Assembly: GCA_934662925.1 (NCBI GenBank)
Contig: CAKUKL010000050.1
Coordinates: 1 to 8,776, forward strand
Length of the DNA stretch: 8,776 nucleotides
DNA from: an uncultured Oscillospiraceae bacterium
Lineage (GTDB): Bacteria > Bacillota > Clostridia > Oscillospirales > Oscillospiraceae
Direction: 5' to 3'
Position numbers and translations under genes: made by a program. The notes below the pieces were generated by a model. That model ran no database searches. It worked only from the letters and a program-made list of their open reading frames with translations, and was not told the DNA's origin. Positions 1-6,054 of the stretch are shown in pieces (within the stretch, counting starts at the first letter, position 1; each line of letters opens with the position of its first letter).

Positions 1-737
1 TCGTTGAGGTTGACGCTGAAGGCGAGGTCGTTGTAGCTGGTGCCCTCGCCGGTCATGGCGGCGGCCATGAGCACGTCGATGACGGCGCAGTCGGAGGTGC
101 CGGCGGACACCTCCATGAGGGCGCTGGCCTGAGACTGAACGGGGACGGTGGACGCGCCGAGGGCCTCGGCGGCGTCCTCACCGGCGGAGCCGGATTCCAC
201 AGCCACGTTCAGGCCCTCCAGAGAGGTAAGACCCTCGAAATCGGCGGCCTTCTCGGCGGGGTAGACCAGCACCTGATAGTTGGTGCAGTAAGCGTTGGAG
301 GTGCCCATGGCGGACTTGACCTCGTCGGTGAGGGTCATGCCGTTCCAGACGCAGTCGATGGCGCTGGACTCCAGCTCCTCCACCTTGTAGTCCCAAGTGA
401 TCTCCACGAACTCGGCGGTGACGCCCAGGCTCTCGGCAAAGGCCTTGGCAAGGTCGGCGTCAAAGCCGATCCACTCGTCGCTGCCCTCGGCCTTGTAGTC
501 CATGGGGTCGAAGTAGGTCACGCCCACCACGAGGGTGCCCTTGTTCTGGACGTAGGCGGTGTCGCTGTCGCTGCCGCTGCCGCTGTTGTCGGTGGGCTCG
601 GCGCTCTGGCTGTCAGAGGGCTGGTCGGCGGAGGGCTGGGCGCTCCCGCCCACGTCCGCGCTGTTGTCTTTCGCGCCGCAGGCGCACAGAGCCAGCGCCA
701 TACTCAGCGCCAGCAGCATTGCAAGGATCTTTTTCAT
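1..737 (-). CDS. Amino-acid ABC transporter substrate-binding lipoprotein (partial, C-terminus outside window)
   Basis: 245 codons are visible, open to the left edge. The protein begins MKKILAMLLALSMALALCAC, a lipoprotein signal peptide with a lipobox ending at Cys20 (L-C-A-C). A low-complexity Ser/Asp/Pro/Gln-rich linker follows (about 22-62), typical of a tether to the membrane outer face. The folded part starts near residue 67 with GTLVVGVTYFDPMDY, then WIGFDADLAKAFAESLG (89-105) and VWNGMTLTDEV (130-140). This is the pattern of family 3 solute-binding proteins (SBP_bac_3), which capture polar amino acids or similar small solutes for an ABC importer. The ATG at 737 is chosen because AAGGAGGAAA lies just upstream (744-753). 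The substrate cannot be read from the sequence. Permease and ATPase genes are expected beyond the left edge. It is transcribed divergently from the butyrate kinases. Confidence 0.9.
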   Translation of the reverse strand, partial: MKKILAMLLALSMALALCACGAKDNSADVGGSAQPSADQPSDSQSAEPTDNSGSGSDSDTAYVQNKGTLVVGVTYFDPMDYKAEGSDEWIGFDADLAKAFAESLGVTAEFVEITWDYKVEELESSAIDCVWNGMTLTDEVKSAMGTSNAYCTNYQVLVYPAEKAADFEGLTSLEGLNVAVESGSAGEDAAEALGASTVPVQSQASALMEVSAGTSDCAVIDVLMAAAMTGEGTSYNDLAFSVNLN

Positions 738-814
738 TCTGTATTTCCTCCTTATCCGCGGACCTCTCCGCCCGCGGCTGAGGCCGGATCTGCCCGGCCC
801 GCTTTCTATTTTAC

Positions 815-929
815 TTTAGCATGATAGCATGTTAGATTGATAATGTAAATACTTTTTTGCCGGCTAACTAACTTTTCATACACATTGACAAATTTCACGC
901 TCTTGTCACCGGATTTCTTTCATGCTAAA
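815..929. repeat. 10-bp inverted repeat TTTAGCATGA / TCATGCTAAA over both divergent -10 regions
   Basis: TTTAGCATGA at 815-824 is the exact reverse complement of TCATGCTAAA at 920-929. One arm overlaps the predicted -10 of the leftward promoter and the other overlaps the -10 of the rightward one. The core AGCATG also occurs a second time at 826-831. This could be a paired operator or simply a shared promoter sequence. No regulator gene for it is visible. Confidence 0.4.
821..849 (-). promoter_or_regulatory. Predicted promoter of the substrate-binding protein gene
   Basis: On the minus strand TTTACA (844-849) and TATCAT (821-826) are separated by 17 bases, a good sigma-A-type -35/-10 pair. 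Transcription would start near 814, leaving a leader of roughly 75 bases before the ATG at 737. The call rests on consensus match and position only. Confidence 0.55.
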
Positions 930-931
930 AT
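903..931 (+). promoter_or_regulatory. Predicted promoter of the butyrate kinase pair
   Basis: TTGTCA (903-908) and TAAAAT (926-931) are separated by exactly 17 bases, in an AT-rich stretch. A start near 938 gives a leader of about 40 bases before the ATG at 979. This is the best sigma-A-type match on the plus strand here and is likely to drive both butyrate kinase genes, since no comparable promoter is seen between them. Confidence 0.6.
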
Positions 932-962
932 AAATATATCTGCAAAAGATATACTGTTTTTT

Positions 963-969
963 GGAGGAG
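963..969 (+). promoter_or_regulatory. Ribosome binding site GGAGGAG that fixes the first butyrate kinase start
   Basis: GGAGGAG lies 9 bases before the ATG at 979. An in-frame TTG at 961 sits at the edge of this site and so cannot be the start. The ATG choice also makes the protein exactly the same length as its downstream paralogue. Confidence 0.8.
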
Positions 970-978
970 CAATCTACT

Positions 979-2085
979 ATGGCTTACAAAATCCTTGCGA
1001 TCAACCCCGGTTCCACCTCCACCAAGATCGCCGTGTTTGAAGGCGACAAAGAGGTCTTTAAGAAGAACGTCGTCCACGAGGCTTCCGACCTTGCGAAGTA
1101 CGCCACCGTGGCCGACCAGCTGGACTACCGTGTTGAGACCATCCTGAAGGTCTGCGCCGAGCAGGGCGTGGATCTGGGCAGCTGCGACGCCTTCGTGGGC
1201 CGCGGCGGCGGTCTGAACTCCTGCCCCGGCGGCACCTATGAGGTCAACGCCAAGATGCTGGAGCATGCCAAGCGCGGCGGCGGCAACCATCCCGCCTCTC
1301 TGGGCTGCCAGATCGCCCGGAAGTTCGCAGACCAGTACGGCAAGCGCGCCTTCATCGTCAACGCCCCCGACACCGACGAGCTGCAGGATGTGGCCCGGGT
1401 CACCGGCCTCCACGACGTGTTCCGCACCGCTTCCATCCACGCCCTGAACCAGAAGGAGACCGCCATCCGCGTGGCCCGGGATTTGGGCAAGACCTATGAA
1501 GAGGCCAACTTCATCGTCTGCCACATCGGCGGCGGCGTGTCCGTCACCGCCCACTGCCACGGCAGGATGATCGACTCCAACGGCATCCTCAACGGCGAGG
1601 GTCCCATGGCGCCCACCCGTTCCGGCGCGCTGCCCGCAGTGGAGGTCATGAACCTGTGCTACTCCGGCAAGTGGACCCGGGACGAGATGTACAAGCGCCT
1701 GACCAAGTCCGGCGGCTTCGTGGATCATCTGGGCACCTCCGACGCCATCGAGGTCAACGAGATGATCGCCAAGGGCGACAAGTACGCCAAGCTCATTTAC
1801 GACGCTTTCCAGTACCAGATCGCCAAGGAAGTGGGCGCAATGGCCGTGGTCCTCAAGGGCAAGGTGGACGCCATCATCCTCACCGGCGGCATCTCCCACG
1901 ACAAGGCTCTGGTGGCCAACCTCACCGAGCAGGTGGGCTGGATCGCTCCCATCGAGGTCCGCGCCGGCGAGTTCGAGATGGAAGCGCTGGCCGCAGGCGG
2001 CTCCCGTGTTCTGGCCGGCGAGGAGCAGCCCCGGGTCTATACCGGCGAGAAGGTCTTTACCAACTTCGACTATCTGAAGAATTGA
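979..2085 (+). CDS. buk: Butyrate kinase, first copy
   Basis: 368 residues, the usual length for the family. It belongs to the acetate/butyrate kinase (ASKHA) fold and would make butyrate and ATP from butyryl phosphate and ADP in the cytoplasm. Visible family motifs are NPGSTSTK (9-16, phosphate loop), GRGGGL (R75), HPASLG (H104), DTDELQDVARVTGLHDV (131-147, D133), HALNQKE (H154), HIGGGVSVTAH (182-192), PTRSGALP (R214) and AGEFEMEALAAG (E331). These positions correspond to the catalytic Arg, His, Asp and Glu residues known from acetate kinase, and none is missing. It is followed after 55 bases by a second copy and preceded by its own promoter. Substrate range (butyrate, isobutyrate, isovalerate or other short acids) cannot be decided from sequence. 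An automatic start at TTG 961 would add six residues and is not supported. Confidence 0.93.
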   Translation: MAYKILAINPGSTSTKIAVFEGDKEVFKKNVVHEASDLAKYATVADQLDYRVETILKVCAEQGVDLGSCDAFVGRGGGLNSCPGGTYEVNAKMLEHAKRGGGNHPASLGCQIARKFADQYGKRAFIVNAPDTDELQDVARVTGLHDVFRTASIHALNQKETAIRVARDLGKTYEEANFIVCHIGGGVSVTAHCHGRMIDSNGILNGEGPMAPTRSGALPAVEVMNLCYSGKWTRDEMYKRLTKSGGFVDHLGTSDAIEVNEMIAKGDKYAKLIYDAFQYQIAKEVGAMAVVLKGKVDAIILTGGISHDKALVANLTEQVGWIAPIEVRAGEFEMEALAAGGSRVLAGEEQPRVYTGEKVFTNFDYLKN

Positions 2086-2125
2086 GTCTCGTTTCTGCCC
2101 CGGCAAAACCATATTCATAACATTT

Positions 2126-2132
2126 AAGGAGG
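2126..2132 (+). promoter_or_regulatory. Ribosome binding site of second butyrate kinase
   Basis: AAGGAGG lies 8 bases before the ATG at 2141. The 55-base spacer between the two kinase genes shows no terminator hairpin, so cotranscription is likely, with independent translation initiation for the second copy. Confidence 0.75.
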
Positions 2133-2140
2133 CGTTTCCC

Positions 2141-3247
2141 ATGAGTTATAAAATTTTTGCCCTGAACCCCGGTTCCACGTCCACCAAGCTGGCTATGTTT
2201 GAAGACGACAAACCGGTTTTCATCACCAAGGCCATCCACACCGCCGATGAGCTGGCCAAGTACCCCAAGATCGCCGATCAGTTCGCCTATCGCCGTGACA
2301 CTATTCTGGCCGCCGTGGCCAAGGAGGGTGCCACGCTGGAGGGCGTGGACTGCTTCGTGGCCCGCTGCGGCGGTCTCCAGCCCTGCGAGGGCGGCGTGTA
2401 CGCCGTCACCGACAAGGTAGTGGAGGACTGCTTCTCCGGCTACACCATTCACCCCGCCATTCTGGGCGGCAAGCTGGCCAAGTCCTTTGCCGAGGAGTTC
2501 GGCGGCAAGGCCCTGCTCCTGAACCCGCCCGATACCGACGAGTTCCAGGATGTGGCCCGGGTCACCGGCCTCCACGATGTGTACCGCACCAGCAACGTCC
2601 ATATGCTCAACCAGAAGGAGACCGCCATCCGCGCGGCCGCCGAGATGGGCAAGAAATATGAGGACTGCAACTTCGTCGTGGCCCACATCGGCGGCGGCGT
2701 GTCCGTCACCGCTCATCGGAAGGGCAAGGCGGTGGACTCCAACTCCATCATCATGGGCGAAGGCCCCATCACCCCCACCCGGGCCGGCGCTCTGCCCACC
2801 GTCCCGTTCATGGATCTGTGCTACTCCGGCAAGTGGACCCGGGACGAGATGTACGACCGGCTGAACAAGTCCGGCGGCTTCGTGGACCTGCTGGGTACCT
2901 CCGAAGCCACCGATGTCACCGCCATGATCGACGACGGCAACAAGTACGCCGAGCTGGTGTACAATGCCTTTATTTACCAGATCGGAAAGGGGATCGGCGC
3001 CATGGCCGCAGTGCTCCACTTCGACGTGGACGCCATCCTGCTGGGCGGCGGCATCGTCCATGACAAGCGGGTGGTGAACGGGCTGACCGCCATGTGCGGC
3101 AAGATCGCCCCCATCCGCGCCTACCCCGGCGAGTTCGAGATGGAGGCGCTGGCCGCCGGTGCCCTCCGTGCCCTCCGCGGTGAGGAGCCCATCAAGACCT
3201 ACACCGGCGTGAACGTGTTCCAGGGGTTCGAACACCTGAAGCCGTAA
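2141..3247 (+). CDS. buk: Butyrate kinase, second copy
   Basis: 368 residues, aligning without gaps to the first copy with about 220 identical positions (hand count, about 60%). It keeps the same landmarks: NPGSTSTK (9-16), R75, H104 (IHPAILGG), D133 in DTDEFQDVARVTGLHDV, H154, HIGGGVSVTAH, R214 in PTRAGALP and E331 in PGEFEMEALAAG. It should therefore be an active acyl kinase. Differences cluster at residues 61-70 and 91-130 and near 311-330, and the glycine after R75 is replaced by cysteine (ARCGGL against GRGGGL). These changes may alter acid preference, which is inference. The gene ends 16 bases before a strong terminator, so the transcript likely contains only the two kinases. No phosphotransbutyrylase gene is adjacent, although the kinase needs an acyl-phosphate supply. 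Confidence 0.92.
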   Translation: MSYKIFALNPGSTSTKLAMFEDDKPVFITKAIHTADELAKYPKIADQFAYRRDTILAAVAKEGATLEGVDCFVARCGGLQPCEGGVYAVTDKVVEDCFSGYTIHPAILGGKLAKSFAEEFGGKALLLNPPDTDEFQDVARVTGLHDVYRTSNVHMLNQKETAIRAAAEMGKKYEDCNFVVAHIGGGVSVTAHRKGKAVDSNSIIMGEGPITPTRAGALPTVPFMDLCYSGKWTRDEMYDRLNKSGGFVDLLGTSEATDVTAMIDDGNKYAELVYNAFIYQIGKGIGAMAAVLHFDVDAILLGGGIVHDKRVVNGLTAMCGKIAPIRAYPGEFEMEALAAGALRALRGEEPIKTYTGVNVFQGFEHLKP

Positions 3248-3263
3248 GCTCCCAATGACATAA

Positions 3264-3298
3264 AAAACGCCCCGTTTCCGCGTGAAACGGGGCGTTTT
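3264..3298. terminator. Bidirectional intrinsic terminator between convergent operons
   Basis: CGCCCCGTTTC (3268-3278) pairs perfectly with GAAACGGGGCG (3284-3294) around a 5-base loop. The stem extends by A4/T4 to 15 bp. On the plus strand it is followed by TTTTCGTTTT and on the minus strand by a run of T, so it can stop both the butyrate kinase transcript and the sensor kinase transcript that converges on it. Confidence 0.9.
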
Positions 3299-3310
3299 CG
3301 TTTTGCTTGC

Positions 3311-4573
3311 TTACTTTCCCGCCAGCGGGAGATACACCGTCATGGTGGTGCCGGAGCCCACCACGCTGGCCAGCTTGATCTCGCCGCCGTACAGAGCCAC
3401 AATATGCTTGACGATGGCAAGGCCCAGCCCCGTGCCGCCTGCGGCCCGGCTGCGGCCCTTGTCCACCCGGTAGAACCGCTCGAACACCCGGCTCTGGCTC
3501 TCGGGCGGGATGCCGATGCCGGTGTCCGCCACGGTGAACACCGCACGGCCGTCCTCCGTCTCCAGCGTGACGGACACCCGGCCGCCGGGCTTGTTGTACT
3601 TCACGGCGTTTTCCATCAGGTTCAGCGCCACCTCCCGGAAGCGGTCCGCGCCGATGGCTCCCTCTGTCTTTTCGCCGGAGACGGTCAGGGTGACGCCCGC
3701 CTTGTCCGCCACCGGCTCGAGGAATTTCTCCACATCCCGGATCACGGTCATCAGGTCGCACTGCTCTCCGGGCAGGGCCCCGGCTACCGTCTCCAGTTCC
3801 GAGACCTGTAAAATATCGTCCACCAGCTTGGTCAGCCGGTCCACCTCCACCGAGATCATGGCGAGGAATCGTTTCTGATCCTCCGGGTCCTTCACCATGC
3901 CGGAGGCCATCATGTCGGTGAAGCCCTTGATGGAGGTCAGGGGGGTTTTCAGCTCGTGGGTGACGTTGGCGGTAAACTCGCTGCGGGCGTTTTGCAGCGT
4001 CTCGTCCACCTGACGGACGGCCACCTCCGCCTCCTCCACCGGTTTCGCGGTGGTGACGGCCAGCTTCCGGGCCAGCACCAGCGCCAGAACCAGCGCCGCC
4101 GCGGCGGCCAGCACCAGTCCCGCCGACGCCTGCGCCACCAGTCCGTTGATGGACGAGAGCGTCATGGCCGCCCGACCCACCCGGCCGTCGGTAAAGGTCC
4201 GGGCTACGTACAGCAGCGTCTCCCCGGTGGTGGCGGAGCGGCGCACGTCTTCGCCGGAGCCGCCGGCAAGGGCCTGCTCCACCTCCGGGCGGTCAGAGTG
4301 GTCGTCCCCGGCCCCAGCGGTGTCGCCCAGCACGGTGCCGTCTGCCGAGACGATGGTGAGCCGCTTGTCCGGCGCGGCTTTGGAGAACTGGGCCAGCAGG
4401 GCCTCGGTGTCCGTTTCCTCCCCCTCCGCGTCCATGAGGGCCAGAAGCTCGGTCAGTGTCTGCCGGGCGGCGGACAGCTCCCGCCGCCGGAAGGCCCAGA
4501 TACCCACCACGGAGGAGATGATCACCGCCAGCGCGGCGATCAGGAAGATGGACGCAGTCAGTTTTTTTCTCAT
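3311..4573 (-). CDS. phoR: PhoR-type sensor histidine kinase
   Basis: 420 residues from the chosen ATG. Order: membrane segment about 5-28, an extracytoplasmic sensor domain about 29-145 containing IVSADGTVLGDT and the RPEVEQAL segment, a second membrane segment about 148-168, a short linker, the HisKA dimerisation helix with THELKTPLTS (phospho-acceptor H206), then the ATPase domain with NLMENAVKYN (N322), DTGIGIPP (D350), FERFYRVDKGRSR and GGTGLGLAI (379-387). It would autophosphorylate and pass phosphate to the regulator encoded just upstream. Only about 35 residues separate the second membrane segment from the HisKA helix, so there is no cytoplasmic PAS domain and at most a degenerate HAMP. 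The ATG at 4573 is preferred over a GTG at 4582 because GGAG lies 8 bases before the ATG. The phosphate role is inferred from the nearby pst-phoU genes and the sensor-domain pattern; another signal is possible. Confidence 0.85.
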   Translation of the reverse strand: MRKKLTASIFLIAALAVIISSVVGIWAFRRRELSAARQTLTELLALMDAEGEETDTEALLAQFSKAAPDKRLTIVSADGTVLGDTAGAGDDHSDRPEVEQALAGGSGEDVRRSATTGETLLYVARTFTDGRVGRAAMTLSSINGLVAQASAGLVLAAAAALVLALVLARKLAVTTAKPVEEAEVAVRQVDETLQNARSEFTANVTHELKTPLTSIKGFTDMMASGMVKDPEDQKRFLAMISVEVDRLTKLVDDILQVSELETVAGALPGEQCDLMTVIRDVEKFLEPVADKAGVTLTVSGEKTEGAIGADRFREVALNLMENAVKYNKPGGRVSVTLETEDGRAVFTVADTGIGIPPESQSRVFERFYRVDKGRSRAAGGTGLGLAIVKHIVALYGGEIKLASVVGSGTTMTVYLPLAGK

Positions 4574-4578
4574 ATGTA

Positions 4579-5235
4579 TCACTCCATCTTGTAGCCCACG
4601 GAGCGCACGGTGGTGATGTAGCCGTCGCCCAGCTTCTGCCGCAGGGCCTTGATGTGCATGTCCACGGTGCGGGTCTCGCCCACGAAGTCGTAGTCCCAGA
4701 CGGCGGACAGGATCTCATCCCGGGTGAGGACGGTGCCCTGACGGGTCACCAGCAGCCGCAGCAGCTCGAATTCCTTGAAGGTCAGGGGGATGTTCTCGCC
4801 GTTCCGCGTCACCGTCCGCCCGGCGGTGTCGATGACCAGATCCCGGTAGCGCAGCACCGGGTCCGCCTGCCCCGTTCGGCGGAGGACGGCGTTGACCCGG
4901 GCCTGAAGCTCCATGACGCCGAAGGGCTTGGTGATGTAGTCGTCCGCCCCGGCGTCCAGCCCGGTGACCTTGTCCATCTCCGTCTGGCGGGCGGTGAGCA
5001 TGATGATGGGCAGATGGGCCGTCTCCGGCGCGGCCCGGAGCCGCCGGACAATCTCCAGCCCGTCCATGCCGGGCAGCATCACGTCCAGCAGGGCAAGGCC
5101 GCACTGGGGCTTCGCGGCAAAGAAGTCCTCGCCGCTCTCGTAGGCGAACACCTCGTTGCCCATGGATTTGAAATAGTATTCCAACATGGCGCGGATGGAG
5201 GGATCGTCCTCCACCAGAGCGATTTTCAGTGACAT
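4579..5235 (-). CDS. phoB: PhoB/OmpR-family response regulator
   Basis: 218 residues. The receiver domain (1-about 118) has the acidic pocket EDD (9-11), phospho-acceptor D51 in LLDVMLPGMDGLE, T81 in IIMLTAR and K103 in ITKPFGVMELQARV. The C-terminal winged-helix DNA-binding domain contains LTFKEFELLRLL, an EILSAVWDYDF segment, RTVDMHIKALRQKLG as the recognition helix region and TVRSVGYKME at the end. It should bind promoters when phosphorylated by the neighbouring kinase, whose ATG lies 5 bases beyond this stop codon. The ATG at 5235 follows a strong AAGGAGGA (5241-5248). The open frame continues upstream to 5484, but that part runs through hairpins and does not resemble protein. Assignment to phosphate control rests on pst-phoU upstream on the same strand. 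Confidence 0.88.
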   Translation of the reverse strand: MSLKIALVEDDPSIRAMLEYYFKSMGNEVFAYESGEDFFAAKPQCGLALLDVMLPGMDGLEIVRRLRAAPETAHLPIIMLTARQTEMDKVTGLDAGADDYITKPFGVMELQARVNAVLRRTGQADPVLRYRDLVIDTAGRTVTRNGENIPLTFKEFELLRLLVTRQGTVLTRDEILSAVWDYDFVGETRTVDMHIKALRQKLGDGYITTVRSVGYKME

Positions 5236-5240
5236 GGAAG

Positions 5241-5271
5241 TCCTCCTTTTCGCAAAGCCGTGCGGCTTTGC
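5241..5271 (-). promoter_or_regulatory. Hairpin directly before the phoB ribosome binding site
   Basis: GCAAAGCCG (5252-5260) and CGGCTTTGC (5263-5271) form a perfect 9-bp stem with a 2-base centre. On the minus strand the stem ends 3 bases before the phoB Shine-Dalgarno sequence (5241-5248). Such closeness could influence ribosome access or mRNA stability, but no competing pairing with the ribosome site is evident. Confidence 0.4.
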
Positions 5272-5377
5272 AGATTCGCTTTTTTGAGTTTGCCGGAAGC
5301 TCCGGCGAGGGAACAGGTTTCGCCTGACGGCGACCTTCTTTCGTATTCTCCCGTCCACCCCGTAGGGCGGAAAGGGT

Positions 5378-5403
5378 TTCCGGGAAAACTGGTTTTCCCG
5401 GAA
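5378..5403. repeat. 12-bp perfect hairpin
   Basis: TTCCGGGAAAAC (5378-5389) pairs with GTTTTCCCGGAA (5392-5403) with a 2-base centre. No T-run follows on either strand, so it is not called a terminator. Confidence 0.75.
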
Positions 5404-5425
5404 GGCGCGCCGCGTCAGCGGCTTT

Positions 5426-5445
5426 GGCATTTCCGCAGAAATGCC
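5426..5445. repeat. 8-bp perfect hairpin
   Basis: GGCATTTC (5426-5433) pairs with GAAATGCC (5438-5445) around a CGCA loop, 22 bases after the previous stem. Confidence 0.65.
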
Positions 5446-5465
5446 CGCGCCTAATGCTCCGCTGG

Positions 5466-5495
5466 GGTGACTTTCTGTACGCACAGAAAGTTACC
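5466..5495. repeat. 13-bp hairpin with GTTACC end
   Basis: GGTGACTTTCTGT (5466-5478) pairs with ACAGAAAGTTACC (5483-5495), with one G-T position and a 4-base loop. Its GTTACC end resembles the hairpin at 5919-5946 near the other side of the region. Confidence 0.7.
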
Positions 5496-5504
5496 AAAGA
5501 AGCG

Positions 5505-5541
5505 CACAGGGGATTATCCCCTGTGTACCCCTCGAAGGGGT
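5505..5541. repeat. Two adjacent hairpins
   Basis: CACAGGGGA (5505-5513) pairs with TCCCCTGTG (5517-5525) around TTA. One base later ACCCCT (5527-5532) pairs with AGGGGT (5536-5541) around CGA. A further short palindrome, CGCAGAA with TTCTGCG around one A, lies at 5568-5582. Confidence 0.7.
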
Positions 5542-5835
5542 CTGGAGCGATTTTGTTATTGCGATGCCGCAGAAATTCTGCGACTCCTTTAGTAAGACAA
5601 CGGTCCTTCTCTTTCCGCTGCCGCTGCGCTGGTGCTGACTTGCGATATAGGCGCTCAATAGCGCTGCCGTAGCAACAGACAAGTTTGCAGAGCAGGCGCC
5701 CACAGATGGCCGTACTGACTATAACGACCGCCATTGGAGCGGCAGCGATAAACAGCGGCTTCGCGTGTCGGCTTACCTCGCGCCGGAAATAGACGGACGC
5801 ACTGCTTGATTGCGCCCCCCGTAAAAAATGGGGTT

Positions 5836-5908
5836 TTCAGGGGGAAAATACTATGAGCGAGGGCGCGAACTTCAGCGCCCAAAGTCGAATCCGTATTTTC
5901 CCCCTGAA
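5836..5908. repeat. 16-bp inverted repeat with nested stem
   Basis: The 16 bases at 5836-5851 (TTCAGGGGGAAAATAC) are the exact reverse complement of 5893-5908, with a 41-base loop. Inside it GGGCGC (5861-5866) pairs with GCGCCC (5875-5880). This is one of the longest perfect pairings in the region and could fold as a two-level structure in RNA from either strand. Confidence 0.75.
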
Positions 5909-5918
5909 CCTGTTTTTG

Positions 5919-5946
5919 GTTACTTTTTGCAGGAGCAAAAAGTAAC
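5919..5946. repeat. 12-bp perfect hairpin
   Basis: GTTACTTTTTGC (5919-5930) pairs with GCAAAAAGTAAC (5935-5946) around AGGA. It abuts the right copy of the 20-bp inverted repeat, which begins at 5947. Confidence 0.75.
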
Positions 5947-6035
5947 TCGCCGTCAGGCGAAACCTGACGCTTCGCGTCCGCGGAGGACGCTCAAGGTCCT
6001 TCGTCGGACTCCCGGCGAATACGGGAGAATGTGAT

Positions 6036-6054
6036 TCAAAGGTTTTGCCTTTGA
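6036..6054. repeat. 7-bp hairpin directly after the phoU stop codon
   Basis: TCAAAGG (6036-6042) pairs with CCTTTGA (6048-6054) around TTTTG, one base beyond the phoU stop. In the phoU direction no T-run follows, so termination here is doubtful; it may protect the mRNA 3' end. It mirrors the CAAAG hairpin before phoB. Confidence 0.55.

Larger units (their letters stand above)
5314..5966. repeat. Distant 20-bp perfect inverted repeat
   Basis: The 20 bases at 5314-5333 are the exact reverse complement of 5947-5966, enclosing 613 bases. In the right copy the neighbouring bases extend a local hairpin (CGTCAGG 5951-5957 with CCTGACG 5963-5969). In the left copy only the inner 4 bp of that hairpin remain. 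On each strand the copy is preceded by a CAAAG-type hairpin near the adjacent gene, so the ends are related as inverted, partly diverged modules. Confidence 0.7.

Noticed and set aside
885..890. Perfect TTGACA as a -35 for the butyrate kinase promoter
   Set aside because: 17 bases downstream there is only ACCGGA, not a -10. TTGTCA at 903 with TAAAAT at 926 is a better pair.
961..978. Alternative TTG start for the first butyrate kinase
   Set aside because: It would start beside the ribosome binding site itself; the ATG at 979 is correctly spaced and gives family-typical length.
925..2142. 405-codon open frame on the minus strand opposite the first butyrate kinase
   Set aside because: It is antisense to a clear gene, rich in Gly/His/Val/Asp as expected from the complement of GC-biased codons, and has no family motif.
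2057..3235. 392-codon open frame on the minus strand opposite the second butyrate kinase
   Set aside because: Same shadow effect. It resembles the other antisense frame because the sense genes are paralogues.
4574..4582. Alternative GTG start for the sensor kinase overlapping the phoB stop
   Set aside because: No ribosome site is properly spaced before it, while GGAG is 8 bases before the ATG at 4573.
5378..5403. Intrinsic terminator for pst-phoU within the gap
   Set aside because: The stem is strong but no T-run follows on either strand. The same is true for the other gap hairpins I checked.
4715..5734. 339-codon minus-strand frame spanning the response regulator and the palindromic gap
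   Set aside because: Out of frame with the regulator, whose own frame carries all the domain motifs; the upstream part crosses hairpins.
5424..5882. Short frames of 70-82 codons on both strands in the phoU-phoB gap
   Set aside because: No good ribosome sites or motifs, overlapping on opposite strands, and passing through palindromes. They could be repeat-encoded, but I cannot support them as genes.
5252..6054. CRISPR array in the hairpin-rich gap
   Set aside because: The repeats are inverted and all different, without regular direct repeats or spacers, and no cas genes are present.
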